The notes under the pieces are model-generated. The model saw only the letters and a list, made by a program, of their open reading frames with translations. It searched no databases and was not told where the DNA came from. From positions 1 through 64,000 of the forward strand of contig JADJHJ010000011.1 in NCBI GenBank assembly GCA_016707605.1: 64,000 nucleotides of DNA, given 5' to 3'. The translations under genes and the position numbers were made by a program. This DNA is from Candidatus Promineofilum glycogenicum (lineage in GTDB: Bacteria > Chloroflexota > Anaerolineae > Promineifilales > Promineifilaceae). Of the stretch, positions 28,901-37,059 are shown piece by piece (the first letter of the stretch is position 1; each line of letters opens with the position of its first letter).

Positions 28901-30991
28901 CTCGACGACGCCGGCGAGCGCGTCGCCCTGCTCGACGCCTTCGCCCAGGTGGCCGACGAAGTGACCTACGACGACGCCGCACCCTGGCCGACCACGCCCA
29001 ACGGCGACGGGCCAACGCTGGCCCTCGGCCGCACGGCGCTCGACAACAGCCTGCCCGCCAACTGGGGGGCCAGCCGCGAACAGGGCGGCACGCCCGGCGC
29101 GGCCAACTTCCCGGCCCTGCCGCTGGTCATCAATGAGCTGCACCACACGCCCGCCGCGGCCGACAGCGACTACGAGTTCCTGGAGCTAGTTAACGCCGGG
29201 CCGACACCCATCGACCTGACCGGCTACACCTTCCTCGGCGTCGATGCCGTCCTGCCGGCCGCGTCTATCGCCCCCGGCGAGTACGTCGTCGTGGCCGATA
29301 ACCCGGCGACCTACAGCGGCAACGGCTACCAGGTCTTTAACTTCGACGGCGGCCTCAGCGGCAGCGGCGAGCGCGTCACCGTCTCCGACCGCTTCGGCAA
29401 CGTCGTCGATGACGTGACCTATGGCGTCGTTGACCCGTGGCCCAGCACGCCCAACGCCGGCGGCCCGTCGCTGTCGCTGCTGGAGCCGGCGCTCGACAAC
29501 AGCGTCGCCGCCAACTGGGCCGCCAGTCGCCAAATGGGTGGTTCGCCCGGCGCGGAGAACTTCCCGCCCCTGCCGCCCACGCCGCCGCTGGTCATCAACG
29601 AGATTCACTACAACCCGGCCGACGCGCAGGGCAGTGATGGCGACTACGAGTTCATCGAGATCGTCAACACCGGCGCGGCGGCGGTCAATCTGGAAGGCTT
29701 CACCCTCGAAGGCGTCACCTTCACCTTCCCGGCCGGCGCGAGTATTGAGCCGAACGAGATCATCGTCATCGCCGCCAACGCTGCCAGCTATAACGGCAGC
29801 TACGACACTTACCAGTGGACGAGCGGCAACCTGGACGACGCCGGCGAAACGCTAACCTTGCGCGACGCCTTTGCCCAGGTGGCCGACGAAGTGACCTACG
29901 ACGACGCAGCCCCCTGGCCGACCACGCCCAACGGCGACGGCCCGACCCTCTCCCTGGGCACGCCGGCGCTGGACAACAGCCTGCCCGCCAGTTGGGCGGC
30001 CAGCGACTTCGCCGGCGGCACGCCCGGCGCGGCCAACTGGCCCGCTCTACCGCTGGTCGTCACCGAGGTGCACTACAAGGTCAACGAGACGCTGCAACCC
30101 GGCGGCGACGACCTCTGGGAGTTCTTTGAACTGACCAACGCCGGCAACCGCGCCTTCGACCTGAGCGGCTACACGACGACCGGCGTCACCGCCGCCTTCG
30201 CCAACGGCACGACCATCGCCGCCGGCGAGACCATCGTCGTGGCCAACAACGCCGCCAGCTACGCCGCCGCCGGCTGCGCCGTCTACGAGTGGAGTTCCGG
30301 CGGCCTCAGCAGCAACGGCGAGACGCTGTCGTTCAAGAATCGCTTCGGCATGACGGTGTTGTCCTTCACCTACGGCACGGCCGCCCCCTGGCCGACCGCG
30401 CCCAACGGCGGCGGCCCCACACTGGCCCTGCTCGACGAGGCGTTGAACAACGGCGATCCGGCCAACTGGGACGCCAGCCGCGAGACGGGCGGCACGCCCT
30501 GCGCCGAGAACTTCCCGCCCCTGCCGCCCCCGCCGTCGCTGGTCATCAACGAGATCCACTACAACCCGGCCGACGCGCAGGGGGCCGACGCCGACTTCGA
30601 GTTCATCGAGATCGTCAACACCGGCCCGGAGGCGGTCAACCTGGAAGGTTTCACCCTCCAGGGTATCGCCTACACCTTCCCGGCCGGGGCGACCATCGCC
30701 GCCGGCGAGCACATCGTCATCGCCGCCAACGCCGCCAACTACGCCGGCTCTTACCAGACCTTCCAGTGGGCGTCGGGCGACCTCGACGACGGCGGCGAAA
30801 CGCTGACCCTGCGCGACGCCTTCGGGCAACTGGTGGACGAAGTGACCTACGACGACACAGCCCCCTGGCCGGCCGACCCGGCCGGCGGCGGCCCATCCCT
30901 GACTCTGGTCAACCCGGCCACGGACAACAGCGACCCGGCCAATTGGGCCGCGTCGGCCACACCGGGCGGCACACCCGGCGCGGCCAACTAA
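25945..30991 (+). CDS. Secreted CotH-kinase protein with seven lamin-tail domains (one frameshift)
   Basis: Two overlapping frames (25945-27270, 27110-30991) give one protein of about 1681 residues once a single extra C at 27115-27116 is removed (GGGCCAGCAG, against GGGGCAGCAG in the paralogue at 32168). Signal peptide 1-29; lamin-tail domain (LTD) about 31-160; chitobiase-C-like sandwich about 185-265 ('GVVRYTVDGSRPTASSAPY'). A CotH kinase domain spans about 270-640, with the conserved 'WRWMLFDLDYAF' (DxD) near residue 525. Then a bacterial beta-repeat domain and six more LTDs (starting near 733, 905, 1060, 1215, 1368 and 1531), each opening '(V/I)V(I/T)(N/E)E(I/L/V)H'. CotH proteins are atypical kinases first studied in spore coats; LTDs are thought to bind surfaces. 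RBS GGAGGAG precedes the ATG. It is first of three paralogues. Confidence 0.85.
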
Positions 30992-31012
30992 GCACAGTCA
31001 GGAGAGGAAAGG

Positions 31013-33193
31013 ATGAAACGACATCGCTTGCTGCTCGTGGTCGCGCTGGTGGCTCTGTTGAGCGCCGTGGTGGGGGTCAGCCGCCTGCGCGCCGACGCCC
31101 CGCCGGTGGTCATCAACGAACTGCTGGCCGGCAACGCCTCGGCGACGCTCGACCCCGACTATAAGAACTTCGTGCCCTGGGTCGAGCTGCACAACACCGG
31201 CGGTTCGGCCGTCAATCTGGGCGGCTACCGGCTGACCGACGACCTAGACACCCCGACGCGCTGGATAATTCCCAGCGGCGTCACCATCCCCGCCGGCGGC
31301 TACCTCATCCTGTGGCTCGACGGCCAGGGCAGCGGCCGCCACGCCCCCTACGTGCTGGGCATGAGCGGCGAACTGGGCCTGTTTATGCCCGACGGCACGC
31401 CGGTGGACACGCTGACCTTCGGCCCGCAACTGTCCGACGTGGCCTACGGCCGCAACGGCAGCGGCGACTGGCGCTACTATGACCCGGCCACGCCCGGCGC
31501 GGCCAACGGCAGCGGCTTCGCCACGGCCGCCCAGGCCGCGCCGCCCACCCTCAGCCCGCCCGGCGGCTTCTATGGCTCGGCCCAAGCGGTGACGCTCAGC
31601 GCCGCGCCCGGCGCGACCATCCGCTACACCATCGACGGCAGCCGCCCCACGGCCAACTCGCCCGTCTACAGCGTGCCCATCGCCGTCAACGGGCCGACGG
31701 CCGTGCGCGCCCGCGCCTTCGCCGCCGACAGTCTGCCCAGCCCGGCGGCCACCAGCACTTACCTCGTCGGCGTCAATCCCAACCTCGACGTGGTGTCGCT
31801 GGTCACCGACCCGGCCTACTTCTTCGACGACTACATCGGCATCTACGTCGACGGCAAGGCGGGCGTGGCCAACCCCAATTGCGGCAAGAAGGTCGCCAAC
31901 TGGAATCAGCCCTGGGAGCGGCCGGTCAGCGTCGAACTGTTCGAGGCCGACGGCCTCGTGTTCCAGCAAGACAGCGGCGTGGCCATCGCCGGCAGTTGCA
32001 CGCGCAAGGACCCGCAGAAGCAGTTGCAACTCTTTGCCCGGCCCGGCTATGGCGACGACGACTTCAGCGCGGCCCTCTTTGCCGACAAGCCGTTCGACGC
32101 CTATGAGCGCATCATCCTGCGCGCCGCCGGCCAGGATGCGGCCAACACGCTGTTGCGCGACGCGCTGGGGCAGCAGTTGGTCGTCGGTCAGATGGACATC
32201 GACCGGCAAGCCTACCGGCCGGCGGTGGTCTTCATCAACGGCGCGTTCTGGGGCGTCTATGGCATTCGCGAGCGCATGGACGAGTACTTCGTCACCAGCA
32301 ACTACGGCCTGGGGCTGGACGAATTCGACCTGATCGAGAAAAAGAGTCTGGTGCTGGCCGGCTCCATCACCAACTGGAACACGCTCTACAGCTACATCTC
32401 CAATAATAGCCCGGCCACCCCGTCTGTTTACAGTTACCTCCAGACGCAGATCGACATCGACGAATTCATCAACTACCAGATCCTGGAGATCTACTCCGAC
32501 AACATCGACTGGCCGCACAACAACATCCGCTGGTGGCGTGCCCACGACGACGGCCAGTGGCGCTGGATGGTCTACGACATGGACGCCGCCTTCGGCCGGG
32601 GCACGAAGGGGTATAACAACAACACCTTCAAGTTCGCCGCCGCCGCCAAGGGGGAACGCGCCCACAACGCGCTCATCCTGCGCCGGCTGATGCTCAACCC
32701 GACCTTCAAGGCCCAATTCGGCCAGCGCTTCGCCGCCCATCTGAACACTACCTACCAGTCTGAGCGCGTCATCGGCGTCATCGACGACATGGCCGACACC
32801 ATCGCGCCGCAGATGCCCAACCACATCGCCCGCTGGAACAAACCCAAGTCGCTGGCCTACTGGCAGAGCGAAGTCGGCCGCCTGCGTACCTACGCCAGCC
32901 TGCGCCCCGGCCACCTGTGGGGCTACCTGAACACCTTCCTGGGCACGCCGGGCATGGTCACGCTGACCGTGAATCACAACGCCGCCCGCGGCCACGTCAC
33001 CGTCGAGGGCGTGGCCGCGCCGGCCCATTACCAGGGCGCCCACTTCCGCACCCTGCCGCTCCAGTTGGCCGCCGAACCGCTGCCCGGCTACGTCTTCGTC
33101 GAGTGGGCCGAGACGGGCGACACCGATCCCACCCCGACCCTCGTGCTGTCCGGCCCACGGACGCTGACCGCCGTTTTCGAGCCGTCGCCCTAA
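31013..33193 (+). CDS. Secreted CotH-kinase protein, LTD - chitobiase-like - CotH - repeat
   Basis: The product has 726 residues, starting 21 bp after the first paralogue's stop with an AGGAGAGGAAAGG ribosome site. Signal peptide 1-about 24 ('LLLVVALVALLSAVVGVSRL'); LTD with 'PPVVINELLAGNASATLDPDY'; chitobiase-C-like sandwich ('ATIRYTIDGSRPTANSPVYS'); CotH kinase domain with 'QWRWMVYDMDAAFGRG' near residues 517-528; C-terminal beta-repeat domain ending 'RTLTAVFEPSP'. The layout is the same as the first 730 residues of the upstream paralogue but without the tandem LTD tail. Probably exported, and co-transcribed with its two neighbours. The target of any kinase activity is unknown. Confidence 0.9.
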   Translation: MKRHRLLLVVALVALLSAVVGVSRLRADAPPVVINELLAGNASATLDPDYKNFVPWVELHNTGGSAVNLGGYRLTDDLDTPTRWIIPSGVTIPAGGYLILWLDGQGSGRHAPYVLGMSGELGLFMPDGTPVDTLTFGPQLSDVAYGRNGSGDWRYYDPATPGAANGSGFATAAQAAPPTLSPPGGFYGSAQAVTLSAAPGATIRYTIDGSRPTANSPVYSVPIAVNGPTAVRARAFAADSLPSPAATSTYLVGVNPNLDVVSLVTDPAYFFDDYIGIYVDGKAGVANPNCGKKVANWNQPWERPVSVELFEADGLVFQQDSGVAIAGSCTRKDPQKQLQLFARPGYGDDDFSAALFADKPFDAYERIILRAAGQDAANTLLRDALGQQLVVGQMDIDRQAYRPAVVFINGAFWGVYGIRERMDEYFVTSNYGLGLDEFDLIEKKSLVLAGSITNWNTLYSYISNNSPATPSVYSYLQTQIDIDEFINYQILEIYSDNIDWPHNNIRWWRAHDDGQWRWMVYDMDAAFGRGTKGYNNNTFKFAAAAKGERAHNALILRRLMLNPTFKAQFGQRFAAHLNTTYQSERVIGVIDDMADTIAPQMPNHIARWNKPKSLAYWQSEVGRLRTYASLRPGHLWGYLNTFLGTPGMVTLTVNHNAARGHVTVEGVAAPAHYQGAHFRTLPLQLAAEPLPGYVFVEWAETGDTDPTPTLVLSGPRTLTAVFEPSP

Positions 33194-33244
33194 ACCGTCG
33201 CGCCTTGTGCCGCTTCTCGCATGGTATTGGAGGAACACATAGAC

Positions 33245-35905
33245 ATGAATCGTTTTCGTCTCATCGTCCTGGCCCTGGTGGCCGCCTTGCTCGGCCTGGC
33301 CCTGGTGAGCGCGCGCAGTTACGCCGTCGCGCCGCCGGTGGTCATCAATGAAGTGTTGGCCGGCAATGCCACGACCAACATGGACATGGCCTACACCAAC
33401 TACTCCCCCTGGGTCGAGCTATACAACGCCGGGGGCGCGACCGTCAATCTGGGCGGCTACCGGCTGTCCGACGACGTGGCCAACCCGGCCGGCTACACCC
33501 TGCCGAACAACACGACCATCGCCGCCGGCGGCCGTCTCGTCCTGTGGTATGATGAGCTGGCCACCGGCGTCCACACGTCCTACTCGCTCGACATGCGCGG
33601 CGACACCATCGCCCTGTTCATGCCCGACGGCACGCTGGTCGATTCGCTGACCTTCGGCGCGCAACTGGTCGACGTGGCCTATGGCCGGACGAGCGACGGC
33701 GCGGGCGATTGGGCCAACTTCGACGCGCCGACGCCCGGCGCGGCCAACGCCGGCGGTCTGGCCGGCACGGCGCGGGCGGCGCGGCCGACCTTCAGCCCGC
33801 CCGGCGGTGTCTATGCCGCCGGCCAGTCGGTGACGATCAGCGCCGGCCCCGGCGCGGTCATTCGCTACACCACCGACGGCAGCAAGCCGACGGCTAACTC
33901 GCCCGTCTACAACGGGCCGATTGCCGTCAACCAGCCCAAGGCCATTCGCGCCCGCGCCTTCATCGCCGGCCAACTGAGCAGCACCGCGGCCACGGCCACC
34001 TACCTGATCGGCGTAGATACCGAACTGCCCGTCGTCGCCCTGTCCACCGACCCGGCGCACGTGTTTGACAACAACATCGGCATCTACGTCGTCGGCAAGA
34101 ACGGCGCCAAGGGGCGCTGCGGCCCCAAGGCCAACTACAACCAGCCGTGGGAGCGCCCGGTCAGCATGGAACTCTATGAGACCAACGGCACACTGGCCTT
34201 CCAGCAGGACGTCGGCTTCGAGATTCAGGGCGACTGCACCCGCGCCATGCCGCAGAAGTCGCTGGAGATCAAGACCCGCCGCCGCTATGGCGACAACGAC
34301 ATCGACTACGCCATCTTCCCCGGCAACCCGACGGACGAGTACGAGCGGCTGGTGCTGCGCGGCGGCGGCAACCACAACGCCTACCTGAGCATGTTCCGCG
34401 AGCCGCTGGTGCACGAGTTGCATTGGGACACGATGGCCCTCGACCAGCAGCAGTACCGGCCGACGGCCGTCTTCATCAACGGCGCGTACTGGGGCATCCA
34501 CAACCTGCGCGACAAAGCCGACGAAGCGCTCATCGAACAGAACTACGGCCTGGACGCCGACGACGAGTTCGACATGATGCGCGCCGAGGCCAACCAGCAG
34601 GAGATCGACGCCGGCAACACCGCCGCCTGGGACGCCTTCATGGCCGACCTGGCCAAAGACCTGACCAACCCGGCCAACTACGCCGACGTAACGGCCCAGA
34701 TGGACGTGGACGAGTTCATGGACTTCTTCATCGCCCACACCTACAGCGGCAACCTGCGCGGCGGCGAGTTCCGCTACTGGCGGGCCTATGAGCCGGGCAG
34801 CGTCTGGCGCTGGGTCTTCGCCGACCTGGACAACAGCTTCCAGACGAACCAGATCAACCAGGACTCGCTGAAGGCCGCCCTGAAGCAGGACGTCTACGCC
34901 ATCCAGCCGTTGAAGCGGATGCTGACCAACGTCGGCTTCCGCAACGCCTTCGCCCAACGCGCCGCCAGCCATCTGAACATCACCTACACCCCGGCGCGCG
35001 TCTCGGCCCTCATCGACACCCTGCACGACGAGATCGCCCCGGAGATGCCGGCCCACATCGCCCGTTGGAAGAAGCCCAAGAACATGGCCTTCTGGGAGAC
35101 GGAGACGACGAAGATGCTCGACTTCGCCGCCCGCCGCCCGGCCAAGATGCGCGAACACCTGAACGCCTACGTTGGCGCGCCAGGGCCGGCCAACCTGACG
35201 GTGAATGTCAGCGGCAGCGGCGTGGTCGCCGTGGCCGGCGTCGAGCCGTTGGCCTACCCGTTCAGCGGGCCATACTTCCGCACCTTGCCGCTAACGTTGG
35301 CGGCCACGCCCGCCGTTGGCTTCCGCTTTGTCGAGTGGCAGGAGACGGGCGAGACCGACCCGGCCATCACCCTGAACCTGAGCGGCAACGTCACGCGCAC
35401 GGCCGTCTTCGAGCCGGAGCCGCCGCCCAACATCGTCATCAACGAGATCCACTACAATCCGGCCGACACGCAGGGCAGCGACGACCTGTACGAGTTCGTC
35501 GAACTGGTCAACGCCGACAACGAGACGCTCGATCTGTCCGGCTTCTCGTTCGGCGCGGGCATCACCTACACCTTCCCCGACGGCGCGTCCATTGCCGCGG
35601 GCGAGATCATCGTCGTGGCCAAGGCCGCCGGCAGCTATAGCGCCGCCCTGCCCGGCATCCAGGTCTTCCAGTGGGCGAGCGGCAGCCTGGACAACGGCGG
35701 CGAGCAACTGGCCTTGCTGGACGCTAATGGCAACGACGTCGACCGCCTGACCTACGACGACATCGCGCCGTGGCCGACCACGCCCGATGACAACAGCGGG
35801 CCATCCCTGTCGCTGCTGGCGACGAACCTCGACAACGCCCTGGCCGCCAGTTGGGCGCCCAGCACGGCCGCCAACGGCACGCCCGGCGCGGTCAACTTCC
35901 CGTAG
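33245..35905 (+). CDS. Secreted CotH-kinase protein with one C-terminal lamin-tail domain
   Basis: The product has 886 residues. The ATG at 33245 is chosen because GGAGGA lies 10 bp before it; an in-frame ATG at 33221 precedes that ribosome site. Signal peptide ('LIVLALVAALLGLALVSAR'), LTD ('VVINEVLAGNATTNMDMAY'), chitobiase-C-like domain, CotH domain with 'VWRWVFADLDNSF' near 520-532, a beta-repeat domain, and a final LTD from about 735 ('NIVINEIHYNPADTQGSDD') that is very like the repeats of the first paralogue. The three genes differ mainly in the number of C-terminal LTDs (6, 0, 1), suggesting duplication followed by gain or loss of domains. A palindrome follows 13 bp after the stop. Confidence 0.9.
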   Translation: MNRFRLIVLALVAALLGLALVSARSYAVAPPVVINEVLAGNATTNMDMAYTNYSPWVELYNAGGATVNLGGYRLSDDVANPAGYTLPNNTTIAAGGRLVLWYDELATGVHTSYSLDMRGDTIALFMPDGTLVDSLTFGAQLVDVAYGRTSDGAGDWANFDAPTPGAANAGGLAGTARAARPTFSPPGGVYAAGQSVTISAGPGAVIRYTTDGSKPTANSPVYNGPIAVNQPKAIRARAFIAGQLSSTAATATYLIGVDTELPVVALSTDPAHVFDNNIGIYVVGKNGAKGRCGPKANYNQPWERPVSMELYETNGTLAFQQDVGFEIQGDCTRAMPQKSLEIKTRRRYGDNDIDYAIFPGNPTDEYERLVLRGGGNHNAYLSMFREPLVHELHWDTMALDQQQYRPTAVFINGAYWGIHNLRDKADEALIEQNYGLDADDEFDMMRAEANQQEIDAGNTAAWDAFMADLAKDLTNPANYADVTAQMDVDEFMDFFIAHTYSGNLRGGEFRYWRAYEPGSVWRWVFADLDNSFQTNQINQDSLKAALKQDVYAIQPLKRMLTNVGFRNAFAQRAASHLNITYTPARVSALIDTLHDEIAPEMPAHIARWKKPKNMAFWETETTKMLDFAARRPAKMREHLNAYVGAPGPANLTVNVSGSGVVAVAGVEPLAYPFSGPYFRTLPLTLAATPAVGFRFVEWQETGETDPAITLNLSGNVTRTAVFEPEPPPNIVINEIHYNPADTQGSDDLYEFVELVNADNETLDLSGFSFGAGITYTFPDGASIAAGEIIVVAKAAGSYSAALPGIQVFQWASGSLDNGGEQLALLDANGNDVDRLTYDDIAPWPTTPDDNSGPSLSLLATNLDNALAASWAPSTAANGTPGAVNFP

Positions 35906-35918
35906 AACGAAGAGCAAG

Positions 35919-36011
35919 ACCTCACGCAAAGATCGCGGAGGACGCCAAGAGCGCAAAGAAGAATTGATCTTCTTTGCGCTCTTGGCGTTCTTAACGATCT
36001 TTGCCTGAGGT
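35919..36011. repeat. CTCACGCAAAG-family palindrome
   Basis: ACCTCACGCAAAGATCG...GCGCAAAGAAGA pairs with TCTTCTTTGCGC...CGATCTTTGCCTGAGGT around a 5-base centre. There are a few mismatches. Confidence 0.9.
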
Positions 36012-36070
36012 TCTTTTCCAACTTTGCAATGTCCCTGGCCTCGTACTACAGGCGAGCGACTTGACGTATA

Positions 36071-36940
36071 ATGAACAGCATGAAACGTCGCTCCCTCGGT
36101 TTAGCCATTCTGTTACTTCTCCTGTTGGCCGCGGCTTGCTCGCGTGAGACGCGCTCTTCCATCGCCACCCGCGTCCTGCCCGCGATGGGCACGGCGGCGG
36201 CCGAAAGCGGCATCGCCCTGCAAACGGCGGCGGTCGAGGCCGCCCAGACCAATGCTCCCATCGCCAGAACGGCCGCCGCCCAGGCTGTACGCACCGGCGG
36301 CCCCATCGCCGGCACGCTGGCCGCCGACTCCGTCGACCTGGCCGGCACGCTAGGCGCGGAGATCATGACCACCGGCCGGCCGCTGGCAGCCACGGTCATC
36401 CACCTGGGGGGGCGCGCGGTAGAAACGCGCCAGGCAGCCGAGCCGTTCTACCAGTGCCCCCAAGTGACCTACACCCCGGACACCGACCTGAACGGCACAG
36501 CCGACATCAGCGGCGAACAGATGGCCGCGGCCCTGGCCGCCAGCGCGCCGGGCACGCCCCTGACCGCCTATGGCGACGCCTTCGTGAGTGCCGCGCGGGC
36601 GCGGGGCATCAACGCCTACTACGTCGCCGCCCACGCCGCCTATGACTCTGCCTGGGGCTTCAACGACGTGGCCACGCGCAAGAACAACCTCTTCGGCTAT
36701 GGCGTCACGCCCACCTGTGGCTATGACTGCGCCGTGCCCTTCGCCTCGCAGGCCGACTCGATTGAGTTCGTGACCCAACTGGTCAAGGCCGACTACCTGA
36801 CGCCGGGCGGTCGCTTCTACACCACCGGCACGCTGGCCGGCATGGAGACGATCTACAACGGCAATCCCAACTGGGCCGAGGGCGTGGCAGACGTGGCGCT
36901 ACCGGCGGTGGGCCAAGGCGCTCTAACGGGCTTGTTGTAG
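36071..36940 (+). CDS. Putative glucosaminidase-domain lipoprotein
   Basis: The product has 289 residues. Lipobox LAAAC follows a hydrophobic run, so it is likely lipid-anchored. Residues 30-120 are Ala/Thr-rich with repeated 'AGTLAADS / ARTAAAQA' helices. The C-terminal 150 residues resemble mannosyl-glycoprotein endo-beta-N-acetylglucosaminidase domains: 'ARGINAYYVAAHAAYDSAWG', 'KNNLFGYGVT' and 'FASQADSIEFV'. The usual catalytic Glu of such domains (AHAALETGWG in relatives) appears as Asp here (AHAAYDSAWG). It may cut peptidoglycan during growth or division, or be a binding relative. A second in-frame ATG at 36080 could also be the start. Confidence 0.7.
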   Translation: MNSMKRRSLGLAILLLLLLAAACSRETRSSIATRVLPAMGTAAAESGIALQTAAVEAAQTNAPIARTAAAQAVRTGGPIAGTLAADSVDLAGTLGAEIMTTGRPLAATVIHLGGRAVETRQAAEPFYQCPQVTYTPDTDLNGTADISGEQMAAALAASAPGTPLTAYGDAFVSAARARGINAYYVAAHAAYDSAWGFNDVATRKNNLFGYGVTPTCGYDCAVPFASQADSIEFVTQLVKADYLTPGGRFYTTGTLAGMETIYNGNPNWAEGVADVALPAVGQGALTGLL

Positions 36941-37000
36941 CGCGGGTTGGCAACCCGCTTCTTGCTGGCGAAATAGGCGGGTTGCCAACCCGCGCTACAA
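36935..37000. repeat. GTAGCGCGGGTTG palindrome
   Basis: TTGTAGCGCGGGTTGGCAAC pairs with GTTGCCAACCCGCGCTACAA; each arm itself holds an inner GCGGGTTG.CAACCCGC palindrome. It includes the stop codon of the glucosaminidase gene. Confidence 0.9.
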
Positions 37001-37003
37001 AAA

Positions 37004-37029
37004 GAGGCCCCCGGCAAGCCGGGGGCCTC
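37004..37029. terminator. Bidirectional hairpin terminator
   Basis: GAGGCCCCCGGC-AA-GCCGGGGGCCTC, an almost loop-free hairpin, sits between convergent genes. A-rich sequence lies before it (CAAAAAG). Confidence 0.85.
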
Positions 37030-37059
37030 ACTATTTAGAACGGGGCCACGGGCGGGCGG

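Noticed and set aside
31244..33238. 664-codon frame opposite the second CotH gene
   Set aside because: Antisense shadow of a GC-rich gene: Val/Gly/Ala-rich, no motif. The same holds for 33419-35158, 17016-18932, 27590-29146 and 57141-58478.
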